A stretch of 64,000 nt of DNA from Malacoplasma muris (GCF_046774425.1 NZ_CP177248.1:620001-684000), one strand, 5' to 3'. Numbered from the stretch's first letter, positions 9,851 to 22,354 are shown. Program-made: numbers and translations. Notes: a model not told the origin generated them from the sequence alone.

Positions 9851-10569
9851 AGTGGGAGTAGTTGAGTTTTTAAAACCAAAATTAAAATTAAAACTTTTTT
9901 TATTATTATATTCTCCATTATCATCATATCTATTTATTTCTCATTCATAACCATTTACTGGAAATGTTTTTATTTTCAAACCTTGAATATATCTATTTAC
10001 TGGTGTATCAGCTATTTCATAAGAAAAAGTATATATATATATATATATATGGATGTATAACAATTAGGATTAGTTATAAAATCCCAATTAATAGTCCTGA
10101 AATTAAATATTTTATCCTCTATGTTTTCATTAGGTGCCCACAAAGAAAGATCATAATTATTTTCAGATTTTTTTATTCATGTATAAAAATCATTAACTGT
10201 TTTAAACAAAGGGGAATGTAAATTTCCATCTAATCTACTATCACAACCAAAGCTATCATCTTTAGTGGAACCATATATTGTTTCTTTATGTGAAAAATTA
10301 CGTCCATTATTTGATTCATTTTTTAATCATTCATCTACACTTGGAATTTCATATGTAGTGTCAGCAGAAGTTCCAAAAGTCAAACTATTACTTGTAGGAT
10401 CTCAAGTATCATATAAAGAACTTTGAAAAGGGACTGGAATTGTTTTAGGTTTTTGTTCTTCATTGTTTGAAGAAGAATTAGAATTTTTTATTGAACATGA
10501 TGATAGTATAACTGGAGTTAGTAATGAATACCCAACTAAAGTTGACATTAATATTTTGTTTAATTTCAT
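9842..10569 (-). pseudogene. Phase-variable surface lipoprotein A, (TA)10.5 out-of-frame state
   Basis: A lipoprotein with MKLNKILMSTLVGYSLLTP and lipobox VILSSC. The reading frame runs through NWDFITNPNCYTS, then a tract of seven Ile/Tyr codons encoded by 21 nt of alternating TA, then out of frame to TAG at 10012-10014 (185 residues). Removing one TA (19 nt) restores the paralog tail: NRYIQGLKIKTFPVNGYEW, then NGEYNNKKSFNFNF, ending at TAA 9842-9844. The 728-nt length is 2 nt too long to be in frame, exactly as expected. The truncated form would still be exported and lipidated, so repeat slippage would change surface length rather than switch the protein off. The role is unknown. Confidence 0.85.
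10030..10050. repeat. (TA)10.5 dinucleotide tract inside a coding region
   Basis: 21 nt of uninterrupted alternating T and A in the lipoprotein A gene. Orthologous tracts in the two neighbouring copies are 11 and 13 nt. In-frame lengths are those leaving remainder 1 on division by 3 (for example 13 or 19). Confidence 0.95.
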
Positions 10570-10581
10570 AATTAACTTTTA

Positions 10582-11221
10582 TTAATTAAAATGTTTTGCA
10601 TTTAAATTAATATACTCCTTCAATTCATTTCTTGCATCTTTAAATGTAGGGTAATAATATATTTTATCATTTAAAGATAAACTATAAATTTGGTTAACTG
10701 AATTTTTAACCAATGTTTCTTGATTGTTATCAACATAATATACATATTCAGCATCTTGGTTAAAAATTAATGTATTTAATGCATTATCTATAATAGTTTG
10801 TTCACTATCATAACTACCATCACCATAACCATTTCCATCTATTGCAAAATCACTATTTACAATATTGTTATCTAAATCATAGATAACAATAACTTTAGCT
10901 GGTGTTAATGATGTGTTTAAAGTTATATATTGATTTAGTTCTTGTTGATTAATAGATATTTTATTTTTCTTATCATTTGATAATGGTTCATTAATTGAAG
11001 TTGATGTACCCACAATTTCTCCATATTTAATATCTAGTAATGAACCATTATCTTTTTTAAGAACTAAAATATTTGAACTATCTTTTAATAAATTTTTAGA
11101 TGCTTGACTGCTATTAAATTTTGGATCAGTAATTCTTTTATGGTAAGAATATAATGCTAATAATTCCTAAATACTTGATAATGAATTTTGAGAATCTATT
11201 AACAATGATGTTTTATTGATT
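10582..11221 (-). pseudogene. 3'-end remnant of the large surface-protein gene (copy 2)
   Basis: A duplicate of the last ~640 bp of the gene at 13306-16083, ending with the same YINLNAKHFN stop at 10582. It has internal small deletions near 11161 that break the frame, and no start codon of its own. It begins where the upstream lipoprotein gene ends, and the next lipoprotein starts 13 nt after its stop, the same spacing as behind the intact parent gene. Confidence 0.75.
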
Positions 11222-11927
11222 ACTAGAAGTGGATTGATCATTAAAATTAAAACTAAATGTTATTTTTCTACGATTATTATAATTCCCATTATCATCATAT
11301 CTATTTATTTGTCATTCATAACCACTTGATGGAAATGTTTCTATTGTTAAACTTTTAACATACCTATTTGTTGAAATATCATCTTCTTTGCGTCCAAAAG
11401 TATATATATATGTATACATAACAATTAGGATTAGTTATAAAATCTCAATTAAAAGTGCTAAACTTAAACAGTTTATCACCATTATCACCATGAACATTCA
11501 ACAAATAAATTTCATAATTATTTTCAGATTTTATTCATGAATAAAAATCATTCACTATTTTAAATGGTGGAGGATCTGAACTCCCAATAAAATTAGAAGA
11601 GTAGCTAAAAGAATCAAATTTAAGAGTAACATTTATTTCTTCTTCATGTTTAAAATTACGTCCATTATTTAATTCATTATTTAGTCATTCATCTAAATTT
11701 GGAATTTCATATGTAGTTTTAGCAGCACTACTAAAAACCAAAAAATTGTCTCCAGGACTTCAAGTATCATATAAAGAACTTTGGAAAGGAACTGGAATTG
11801 TTTTTGGTTTTTGTTCTTCATCATTTGAAGAAGTACCAGATTTTTTTATTGAACATGATGATAGTATAACTGGGGTTAGTAATGAACACCCCACTAAAGT
11901 TGACATTAATATTTTGTTTAATTTCAT
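11213..11927 (-). pseudogene. Phase-variable surface lipoprotein B, (TA)5.5 out-of-frame state
   Basis: A near-copy of lipoproteins A and C: MKLNKILMSTLVGCSLLTP, lipobox VILSSC, then PKTIPVPFQSSLYDTW. The frame is good through NWDFITNPNCYVYIYIY, encoded partly by an 11-nt TA tract. It then shifts and stops at TAG 11364-11366 (187 residues). Adding one TA (13 nt, as in copy C) restores DISTNRYVKSLTIETFPSSGYEW and the tail SFNFNDQSTSSNQ, ending at 11213. The measured length is 715 nt, 2 nt short of the in-frame 717. Like copy A it should still be exported as a short form. Confidence 0.85.
11401..11411. repeat. (TA)5.5 dinucleotide tract inside a coding region
   Basis: 11 nt of alternating T and A at the same codon position as the tracts at 10030 and 12762. 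It is one TA unit short of the in-frame state. Confidence 0.9.
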
Positions 11928-11939
11928 AATTAATTTTTA

Positions 11940-12582
11940 TTAATTAAAATGCTTTGCATTTAAATTAATATACTCCTTCAATTCATTTCTTGCATCTTTA
12001 AATGTAGGATAATAATATATTTTATCATTTAAAGATAAACTATAAATTTGGTTAACTGAATTTTTAACCAATGTTTCTTGATTGTTATCAACATAATATA
12101 CATATTCAGCATCTTGGTTAAAAATCAATGTATTTAACGCATTATCTATAATAGTTTGTTCACTATCATAACTACCATCACCATAACCATTTCCATCTAT
12201 TGAAAAATCACTATTTACAATATTATTATCTAAATCATAGATAACAATAACTTTAGCCGGTGTTAATGAAGTGTTTAAAGTTATATATTGATTTAATTCT
12301 TGTTGATTAATAGATATTTTATTTTTCTTATCATTTGATAATGGTTCATTAATTGAAGTTGATGTACCCACAATTTCCCCATATTTAATATCTAGCAATG
12401 AACCATTATCTTTTTTAAGAACTAAAATATTTGAACTATCTTTTAATAAATTCTTAGATGCTTGACTACTATTAAATTTTGAATCAATAATTCTTTTATG
12501 ATAAGAATATAATGCTAATATAATTCCTAAATTACTTGATAATGGATTTTGAGAATCTATTAATAATGAAGTTTTATTGATT
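11940..12582 (-). pseudogene. 3'-end remnant of the large surface-protein gene (copy 3)
   Basis: The longest intact remnant: it stays open in the parent's frame over its full length and ends at the same YINLNAKHFN stop. The frame can be extended upstream into the lipoprotein C gene only out of frame with it. No proper start or ribosome-binding site was seen. It is probably untranslated, but it is a potential donor for recombination with the parent gene at 13306-16083. Confidence 0.7.
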
Positions 12583-13293
12583 AGTGGGAGTAGTTTTATC
12601 ATTAAAATAAAATTCAAATCAAAATTCCCTTTTATTATCATAATCTCCATTATTATCATATCTATTTATTTGTCACTCATATCCATCAAGTGGATATGTA
12701 TTTATTTTTATAGCACGAATATATCTATTTATTGATATATCATTCTTGTCGCGATCATGAGTATATATATATATGTATACATAACAATTAGGATTAGTTA
12801 TAAAATCTCAATTAAAAATTTTGAAATTGAATCATTTATCTTTATCGTTATTATCATTTAAAGGATTTAATTGAATTTCATAATTATTTTCAGATTTTTT
12901 TATTCATGTATAAAAATCATCAATTGTTTTAAATAAGGGTTGATGTAAAGTGCTATCTCATCTTTGAACACTAAATACATCATTTTTAGTTTTTTCATTT
13001 ACTTCTTCTTTATGTTCAAAATTACGTCCATTATTTAATTCATTAGTTAATCATCCTTCTACACTTTGAATTTCATATGTAGTATTAGCAGATGCACTAA
13101 AAATCAAAAAATTGTCTCTAGGACTTCAAGTATCATATAAAGAACTTTGGAAAGGAACTGGAATTGTTTTGGGTTTTTGTTCTTCATCATTTGAAGAAGA
13201 ATCATAATTTTTTATTGAACATGATGATAGTATAACTGGGGTTAGTAGTGCACAACCCACTAAAGTTGACATTAATATTTTGTTTAATTTCAT
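12574..13293 (-). CDS. Phase-variable surface lipoprotein C, (TA)6.5 in-frame state
   Basis: The only TA-tract copy that is open end to end: 239 residues. It has MKLNKILMSTLVGCALLTP and lipobox VILSSC, then PKTIPVPFQSSLYDTW, FYTWIKKSENNYE, NWDFITNPNCYVYIYIYTHD and GYEWQINRYDNNGDYDNKR, ending TTPTNQ. The 13-nt TA tract encodes the Ile-Tyr alternation. It starts 12 nt after the stop of the 925-residue surface protein, so it may be the last gene of that operon. It is expected at the membrane surface; function is unknown. Gain or loss of one TA would truncate it after about 188 residues, as in its neighbours. Confidence 0.85.
12762..12774. repeat. (TA)6.5 dinucleotide tract inside a coding region
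   Basis: 13 nt of alternating T and A, the in-frame length. It is equivalent to the 21-nt and 11-nt tracts in the two paralogs downstream. Confidence 0.9.
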
Positions 13294-13305
13294 AATTAAT
13301 TTTTA

Positions 13306-16083
13306 TTAATTAAAATGCTTTGCATTTAAATTAATATACTCCTTCAATTCATTTCTTGCATCTTTAAATGTAGGATAATAATATATTTTATCATTTAAAG
13401 ATAAACTATAAATTTGGTTAACTGAATTTTTAACCAATGTTTCTTGATTGTTATCAACATAATATACATATTCAGCGTCTTGATTAAAAATTAAAGTATT
13501 TAATGCATTATCTATAATAGTTTGTTCACTATCATAACTACCATCACCATAACCATTTCCATCTATTGAAAAATCACTATTTACAATATTGTTATCTAAA
13601 TCATAGATAACAACAACTTTAGCTGGTGTTAATGATGTATGTAAAGCTATATATTGATTTAATTCTTGTTGATTAATAGATATTTTATTTTTCTTATCAT
13701 TTGATAATGGTTCATTAATTGAAGTTGATGTACCCACAATTTCTCCATATTTAATATCTAATAATGAACCATTATCTTTTTTAAGAACTAAAATATTTGA
13801 ACTATCTTTTAATAAATTCTTAGATGCTTGACTATTATTAAAATTTGGATCAATAATTCTTTTATGATAAGAATATAATGCTAATATAATTCCTAAATTA
13901 CTTGATAATGGATTTTGAGAATCTATTAATAATGAAGTTTTATTGATTAATTCATCTTTAAAATTTTCTATAGTATAAAAATTTATAAGTTCTTTATAAC
14001 CATTAATAAATTCATCAATTGTAGATTTATTAGTAGCATCAATACTTATTAAATTACTATTACTATTTTTATTTACATATAAACCATTTAAATTAGAAAA
14101 TTTATTTGAAACATTTATTAGATAATTTTTATCTCTATTTTTATCTAAATGTTTTATAATTCTTTGTCTTAAATAACTTTTATCACTTGAATTATTTTGA
14201 CTCACATTTACTAACTTAATAAAATCATCAGTTAATGAAAATATTGGTTGATTATTGTAATCTATAGTTAATTCCATTTTTTTAGCATCTACTTCTTGTT
14301 TCCCAAAATCATATCCAAAAGTTAAATTGAAAAATTCATTTAATTTATCATTTTTAGTCATTCTACTAACATCCAGATCTAAATGCCTTAATGCATCTTT
14401 CAAACGGTTTCTTTGTCTTTCTAACTCTTCATAAATAGCATCATGTCTTGTGTTTCATCTATTTCCAATATCTGTATATTTTTCATTAATATCAAATCCA
14501 TTAGCTCTATTTGGTTTACCATCCACACTTTTTTTTAGATTCATAAAGGTAAATAAATCTCTATTATTTTCTAACAATTTATCTATAAAGTTTTTATAAT
14601 CATTAACATTTACAATGTTATCAAAAAAACTATTAGGATCAATGCCGTTATATTCTTGAGGAAAACTTTCAACAAAAACTGATTTAATCATATTTAGATC
14701 ACATAAATAATTTTTTAAATCATTAATAAGTGTATTTCAAAAATTAGGATTAAATGTAAAATCTAAATTGTATCTTATATCTCCTAAATTATATTGTTTA
14801 TTTAAATCTTCACTTCCATGATTTAATAAACGAAAATCAATACCCCCTGTTCCTCCTTCATCACTCCCAACATATAATGAACTAAAAATAGGATTATTAC
14901 CAACTTTAACATTTATGGCTTCTTCTGCTAAATCATTGGGAACTAAAAATATTGTATGTTGTTTAACTCTTATTGTTTTATCCAAACCATTAACTGATGA
15001 ATAATTTAATGTATCAGCATCTAAAAATGCAAGAAGTGTATTGCGCATTTTTTTTGAATCTGTATAACCTTTTTTACCATCAAGATAAAATTTAACTTTC
15101 ATAATATCTGATAAATTAAATTTTAAATTCATCACTTCTTGTCTTTTACCATTTATATCAAAAATGTATCTTGCTCTTTCAGTGCCTCATGCTGAACCAT
15201 ATGTTCTATGTTCAACTTTTACATTAACTTCATATTCTTTTTTAGTATTTTTATCGCTAGCTAAAAAATCATTAACTTTATTTTTAATATTATCTAACAT
15301 ATTTTTGGCAAAAGTATCTCTCAATTTAGTAACACTATTTTTTCCATAAAGACTATCATATGAATTACCACTAGATGCACTATCATTAATGTATTGAAAA
15401 TTATTATCTTTATTTTTTAATCTAATATTTAATTTAAATTGATTTGTAGTGGTAGGATTTAACACATCGTTTATTGCAATTTCTTTAACCTTATCAATAT
15501 CAGTTGCATTTAATGGATTAATTTTAACTAGTTTACCTCCATTTGTACTATCTTGAAGTTCATAGTATGGAGTTCCAATCTTAGTTGTATGGTTTCTAAT
15601 AGATTGAGATGCTTCTTCAATTGTAGAAAAAATATTTCCATTAAAATCATCATACCCTTGTTTAATTAATCCATTATTAACATAAGATTTTTTAGCAGTT
15701 AAATAATCTTGAGTATATTTTCCATTAGCTGTTTTGTAAGCTTTCTTTAATTTTGAAACATCATATGGCTTTAATTTTAAATAATTAATTCTATTTGTTT
15801 CAATATCTATAATTGAATTTTGTAAATCTCCTATAACAAATTCATCTTTTATACTTTTATTTGTATACAAATAATCATTTGTTGCATCTTCTAAATTATT
15901 GTAATATTTACCATTGAATTCAATTCTTTGTTGATTATTGTTTGTTGTGCTTGTTGAATTACTATTATATTGACTAACATTTGTATTATGACTTACTGTA
16001 GTTAATAATGAACTAGTCATTGTTAAAGTACAGCAACCAAAAATTGTTGAAAGTATTTTTATTAATTTTTTATTTATTTTCAT
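13306..16083 (-). CDS. Large exported surface protein, unknown function
   Basis: A 925-residue protein with an N-terminal export signal (MKINKKLIKILSTIFGCC, then a Ser/Thr-rich linker). Cys17-Cys18 follow Phe-Gly, so a lipid anchor is possible but the lipobox is poor. The rest is Asn/Lys/Ser-rich without a domain I recognise. Two repeated themes near the N-terminus, FNGKYYNNLEDATNDY and FNGNIFSTIEEASQSI, resemble short repeats also seen in the partner at 16087 (FDGQTFNSEEELNKY). The ATG at 16083 lies 3 nt after the upstream stop with GGGGAG as ribosome-binding site, so it is translationally coupled. Its last ~640 bp have been copied three times downstream. Confidence 0.8.
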
Positions 16084-16086
16084 AAA

Positions 16087-19000
16087 CTACTCCCCTATTA
16101 CCTTAGTATTTTCTCTTACTCATCTATTAAAATCTTCAATTGAGTAAAACATTTGCTGTTTATCTTTATAAAAATACATAGTAACTTCTTTTTTGTTTTC
16201 AATATAATTAATATTTGCTTTACTCATTAATCAGCTAAAAGCTTTTTCTTTATCTAAAAAGTATTTAACTTCTCCATATGGAGAACTTGCTTTATAAATT
16301 AAATAGTTATTTGGGTGATAATCAAGATCTGTAAATTTATTTACACCAATTGTATCTGTTTCAAAAACTATTTTAGAATCAACATTAAAACTATTAAAGA
16401 ATTGTGTTTCTAATTCTTTTTTAGGATTATTAACATTATTTTCCAATGAAGAATTAGAAGAATTTGAACTTAATTCTAGATTTGGTTCAATAATAACATA
16501 TTTATTATCAACTGGTTTGCTACTTTCAGGAATTATTGTTCCTGATTTAAAATCATAACTATTTCCAGGCAACATATATTCAGTAATAGAATTATCATTT
16601 GTAATACTATCATTATTTGTTAATGGATAGTTATATTGATCTACTTTTGGCAACATTGCAATATAAGTTGGTTTTATTAAACTTATTACTTTATTAATAG
16701 CATCTTGTTTATTACTAGTAGCTGGAATTGTTGTATTAATATTACCACTTGTAAATTTGTAAATTTGATAATCAGCTAAAAATTTATCTTGTTTATTTTG
16801 TGTAAATACATAATCATAAACATAGTTTGTTAAATCATCTATATTATCAAATACATCTACTGGTTTTACATTCACATTTAGGTTTGAATAATTATTAAGT
16901 GTATAGTTAATTTTTATTTTGCCTGAATCTATTCTTCCAATTGACAACAATCTTGCATATTCTTCAATCAATTGTTGAGTTTGAGTGGTTTCATAAGCTT
17001 TACCATTTAAATAATAAACATCATTTGTTCTTGGATTAGTAATTTGAATAGGTTCTAATATTTTCATTGAATCAATTGTACTTATATCTTCTTTTACTAT
17101 TCCAAAGAATACACTACTTTTTAATCCCCCATCTCAAACAAATTCATAATCACCAGATTTGTAAATATATGATTTATTTTCATATTTTGGAACAAAAGCA
17201 TCAATTAGAAATTGCATTGCATCTAATGCAAAACAAACTACATTAAGATAAGGAACACACTTAAGTCCATTCGTTAATTTAGTAAAATGCTTTAATATAT
17301 TATTCAAACTATTTAATAATTTTGATGCAGATTGGAATACTTTTATCATTTGACCAGCTACAGTGTTATTTAAAGTGTGGTCAAAAAATGACAAATAATT
17401 ACCCATAAATTCAAACATCAAAGGTATACTTAATGTTCTAAAAAAATTCCCAACAATTTCTTTATTATTATCTCAAAATTCAAAATTATCTTCTTGATAA
17501 TCGTGTAATCCTTTATACAATGTGTATAGAGGTTTAAGTGCCTTAGGAACTTCAATTTCTAAATCACTTGACCCTGATGAATCCGGAATTGGCATAAATC
17601 TAAAAATACAAAATAAAGTGTATGAATTTCCAACTTTCTTTAATAAGTCATCCAAATTTACTATATCTTTAAAAATTGGTATTGCTGATTTACTATAACC
17701 TTGTTTTAGTTTTTCTAATCCTTCTAAAAATTCCTGTTCTCCACATTTAAAATATAAATATGCTTTACTAATTATGGCATTTGTAAAAGTTGAAAAATCA
17801 TTCATATCTTTGTAAAAAATAGAACTTTTATTTGCATTGAAAAAATCAATAATTGAGTTTTCATTATTACATGAAAATAAATTTCATACATATTCTAAAG
17901 ATTCTTTACTAACATTATTTACAATATTGCTTATTTGATTACCTAAATAATCAAAATTAAATGGAACCATTCCATCATATTTATAAGCATTTTGAAAAGC
18001 TAACATAGCAACTTGTAAAGATGGTAATATTTTTTTAAAATTTAATTTCATTTGATCTAAATAGTAATTAATATCCACTGAATAATCAAAAGTTTGTGAA
18101 TTAAAACCAAATAATGATTTAAATGATAATAAACCATCATTTTTATCAATAACATTTCAGTCTTGTTTTTCTGGTGTAATTATTTCTTTTGGAAATAAAG
18201 CTCTTACAGATTTGTCATACAAATCACAAACACTAGAAAAATATTTTTTTACTGTATTTAAAATATTATTTGGATAACCATTATACGCAAGTTGTTCAAT
18301 GATAAAAGTGTACAAAACAGGTATTTTAACAAATGAATTATATCTTTTCCCTTTTACTAATATTTTCTTAGTGCTTAATACTTTATTTCATACTTCAGGA
18401 GCATTATCTTGCATAAACTTATTAAATATTTCTGTTTCTTTCTTTAAATCTTCAATATTAAATATTGATGATTCATCTTCTCCATCATTTACAATCATTG
18501 AAAAGAAATTTTGTAAAAACAAATTTTCTCTATTATTTTCTAAAATATCTCTATCACTTGGTTCAACTTCTTTTCATAATGTTTTATCTGTAATGTTTAA
18601 TATATCAGAATTACCATTATAAAAATATGGCCCATAGAAATTATATTCATCTGAAATATCTGTATCAACAATATAACTACCTTGTCCATTTCTACCCAAA
18701 AATACAGGATCAATATCATTTAAAGTTAAGTTCTTTGCTAATTCTGTTGGAGAAGTATCTGATACATAAGAAATTGTATTTTCTTTTTGTATTGAATAAA
18801 CTGGTTTATAATTATTTTTTACAAACTCTTTAACTTGTTGTTTGGCCTGCTCTTGATTTGAAGGATCTATTGGTTGACTTACATTTCCATTTGGAGATTG
18901 CAAAACTTTAAATTGTTTATTATTTGGATTATTTGTAAAAATAGTATCATAATTTCTATCAATATATTGTTTCAATCCTTCTATATTTGAAAAATATAAA

Positions 19001-19521
19001 TCATTAAAATAATATCCTTCATGATTATTTAAATAACTTTTTTTAGCTTCTGTTTCAGAAGTAAAATAACTATTATTTCTACCTCTATAAACTGTTATTA
19101 ATTTTGCATCTTGTTTTGATTGTATAACTCTAGAAACTATTTGATCTGGTATTTCACCATTTACTCCAAGAGAGTTATTAACTACATCTTTGTTGTTTAA
19201 ACTTGATTGAGCAGCAATTGGTTTAATATTTTTTTCTATATTGTTTTTTAATAAATATGGATCACTATATTTTGTAGTTTCACCATTTGTATTTAAAGTT
19301 CAAAATTGATTATTAGCTACTGTTGTACTAGTTTGTTGTGATAAATTGTTGTGTGCATATTTGTTTAATTCTTCTTCTGAATTAAAAGTTTGTCCATCAA
19401 AAGAATATGATTTATTACTTTTTGAAACATTAGTAGAACAAGCTACTACAGGTAATACAACACTTGGTATTGTAGCTGCTAAAAGTCCTCATAATAATAC
19501 TTTAGTTTTTATTTTTTTCAT
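16087..19521 (-). CDS. Large surface lipoprotein of an ABC-transporter operon
   Basis: A 1144-residue lipoprotein. The signal peptide MKKIKTKVLLWGLLAA is followed by lipobox PVVACS. The N-terminal ~200 residues carry repeats of the type FDGQTFNSEEELNKY, NNSYFTSETEAKKSY and NDLYFSNIEGLKQY, short modules that recur in the gene at 13306. The middle (about 330-800) is predicted mostly helical with hydrophobic stretches. No enzyme motif was recognised. It lies between the permease gene (stop 15 nt upstream) and the next exported protein (start 3 nt downstream), so it is probably the substrate-handling or scaffold lipoprotein of that ABC system. AGAGGA precedes the ATG at 19521. Confidence 0.8.
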
Positions 19522-19536
19522 TTTTAATCCTCTTTG

Positions 19537-21357
19537 TTATTTAAAATTTCTTGTTATTGAGTATTTTCATGATGCTAAACATACAATAGGTGTAACTATA
19601 AAATACAATCCTAATAAAACATCTGAAAACTCTAATCAACCAACTGAAATTGGTTTTGAGAAATATGAATATGAATTAATATCAAAAATATTATCACTAG
19701 GTATTAATTCATAAATGTTATTACTATCAATACTTTTTATTGCATCACATATAGATATAAGATCTGCAAGTGTTTTAATATTGTTATCTACATATGTAAT
19801 TCATGTTTGTTGAGAATTAACATTTTTAATTCCAATATTTTGTAAATTGGTAATTGGATATGCTTTGTATGAACCATTCTTTTGTAAAATTCTAACTTCT
19901 GTTGCATTATCTTGTAATAATAAATATACATTTTTAACAAAATCTATATCAGATGATTTTGGTAAAGAGAAATTATCACGCACATAAACAGAAGGGAATT
20001 TATTTATTATTTCACTATTTGAAATCAATGACTGATAAATTTCCATATTTCAAATTGAAACTGTATTTGTATATAAAAACAATAACAACTGTGACATACT
20101 TTCACTTATATTTGTTTTGACATATTCAAAAATATCTGGAATAAATTTTTGAATATAATCTATATTTTTATATACATAATATAAAACATTAGCATCATTA
20201 TTTTTTAAGCCATACAAATACAAAATTGTATTTATATCCTTTTCTGTGAAATTTTCTTTAATTCAAATAGTGTTGTTTGACACTTTAGAATATAAGAAAT
20301 TAACTTCATTATTATCTTTTAAATTTACTACAATATTTGAATTTATAACATTATTAATAGAATTAATAATTTGATTTTTTAATTCTTCTGCATTTAATTC
20401 AAATATATTTATGTCTGTTAAATTTGAATTAACATAAGAATAATTACTTTCATTATTAAATAATTTATATTGTGGTAATTTAAACTTCACCAACGATCCT
20501 GAAAAACCATTATTATTTAAATCAACAATTGTATCAAAATCTTTTTCATGCAATAAATGATTCTTACCTATTGTATAAAATGGAGAAAAGAATCAATCAG
20601 TAAATATAAAATTTGTTCCAATATTAGTAGTTGTTATTGAATTATAAAAATCATTATTTGTATTTTGTTTATAATCTTGAATACTATAATTATTTTTTAT
20701 TCCAATATAATTATCAACTATATTATTGTTCTTATCTAATTTAGAAAAATTTTGATATTGATATTTTTGATTTTGATTATAAGATAATGAATTATTATCA
20801 CCATGCAAAAATAAATGTGAAATTAGTGATAATAAAGGAATAACAATAGATACAATTAACATTAACATTATTGATTTTAAATATTTCAATCTATAACAAA
20901 TCACCAAAAACAATGGAATAAAAAATAAACTTAATAAAAATTCTCCAAAAAATGATGAGAAAAATAAAGTAATAATTTCATTAGTAGAATTTGCTAATAT
21001 TGCAGTTGGAATAATATAGATTATTGCATTAACAATAATTGCAATTATTTCCATCATTAATATAACTTTATATTTACTTCAAAATATTTTATTTTTAGTA
21101 ACAGATCTTGTTATAAAATCAAAATCTAAATTATTCCTTAAATTATTTGATCCTACATATATTGTTAATATAAATAATCTTATCAACATTAATAGCACTA
21201 AAACTGCTATCAAATAAAACATTACTGAATAATAACTATTATTAATATAATACAAACCAATATTAGCTGCTAAATTTAATATAATTGATATTGAAAATAG
21301 AGAAATGAAAACTTTTGAGGATTTTAATTGTTTAAAATATATTTTACTTATATTCAT
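19537..21357 (-). CDS. ABC transporter permease with a large extracytoplasmic domain
   Basis: A 606-residue membrane protein. Six predicted membrane helices lie in the first ~190 residues (two in MNISKIYF...YLIAVLVLLMLIRL, more around ILANSTNEIITLFF and LKSIMLMLIVSIVIPLL). A long polar domain follows (about 190-570), then one C-terminal helix (LLGLYFIVTPIVCLASW). Its ATG overlaps the stop of the ATPase gene (TAATG), which is strong evidence that they form one transporter. Topology resembles ABC-2 or antimicrobial-export permeases, but the cargo is unknown. Length and the extracellular insert are unusual for ABC-2 permeases. Confidence 0.75.
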
Positions 21358-22220
21358 TATTTAATGTTATAAATCTTATTATGTATTTCCAATATATCCT
21401 CATTCTTTATTTTTCCATTTCACTTTATTTCTCCTTTATCAATAAAAGTTGCAGCTGTTGCATATTTTTTTATTTCATCTAATATATGTGTTGAAATAAA
21501 AATAGTTACTTCTTCATTTTTTGATAATTCTTTTAATTTATTTAGAAATTGTATTCTAGTAATAGAATCTAAGTTAGATGTTGGTTCATCAAGTATTATT
21601 ATTTTTGGTTTATTAATTAATATTTTAATAATTAGTACTTTTTGCTTTTGACCTGATGATAAAAAGTTTGGATTTTTATCTCTAACTTCAAGAATATCAA
21701 ATTCTTTTAAGTATTCATCAATTTTTATAGTTAATAATTCTTTATTTTTTCTTATATCTTCATTGCAAGATAAAAATAAATAATCAAATGTTGTGAATTC
21801 ACTTGGAAAAATAGGCTTATCTGGTACAAATATCATGCTTTCTCTTGCATTTTTTTCTTTAGAGTCTACACCTGATATTAAAATTTGACCACTAAAATCA
21901 TCATTTAATCCTATTAACATTCTTATAATTGTGGATTTACCTGCCCCATTTTGACCAATGAATATATGAAAATCGCCTTCGTGTATATTAAAAGTACAAT
22001 TTTTTATTGTTGGATTGCCTTTTTTTGTATATGACATATAAAGATTATTTACTGCAATAGCAACATTTTCTTTATTAGTTTTATTTTTTATATCTTTTTC
22101 TATGTCTATACTTTCTTTATTTAATTTATTTACTTTTTTTGCAAAAAAATTATAGAAAAATAAATTAATTGTATTATTAAAATTAACAAAAAACTCTTTT
22201 GTTAAGCTTTGTTTTTTCAA
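21357..22220 (-). CDS. ABC transporter ATP-binding protein
   Basis: The 287-residue nucleotide-binding subunit that energises the permease encoded next. It has Walker A GQNGAGKST (residues 89-97), signature LSSGQKQKV, Walker B IIILDEP and the switch histidine in FISTHILDE. The first ~50 residues form an extra amphipathic stretch ahead of the usual start of the domain. The start is TTG at 22220, chosen because AGGAG lies about 9 nt upstream and no ATG gives a full domain. It is the first gene of the ATPase-permease-lipoprotein-surface protein operon. Its stop shares a base with the permease start. Confidence 0.9.
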
Positions 22221-22307
22221 TTTTTTTACTCCTAATTATTTCATATAACAACCTTATTGTAAATTATCATTTTGATTTTTCTTAAAATATTAAAAATAAA
22301 TGAAAAA

Positions 22308-22333
22308 ATCTATAATTTGTCAAAATTATAGAT
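22308..22333 (-). terminator. Terminator of the DprA-like gene
   Basis: ATCTATAATTT pairs with AAATTATAGAT around a short loop downstream of the stop at 22355. A T run follows on the minus strand. Confidence 0.75.
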
Positions 22334-22354
22334 ATTATATCATTTGTTATTGCT

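Noticed and set aside
9385..9927. 180-residue open frame spanning the end of lipoprotein A and the surface-gene remnant
   Set aside because: It overlaps the lipoprotein's true 3' end in another frame, starts without a ribosome-binding site and has a stop just upstream in frame, so it is a remnant, not a gene or a fusion.
11940..12659. 239-residue open frame over surface-gene remnant copy 3
   Set aside because: The first ~25 codons are an out-of-frame reading of lipoprotein C and the rest copies the 3' end of the 925-residue gene. No start signal was seen.
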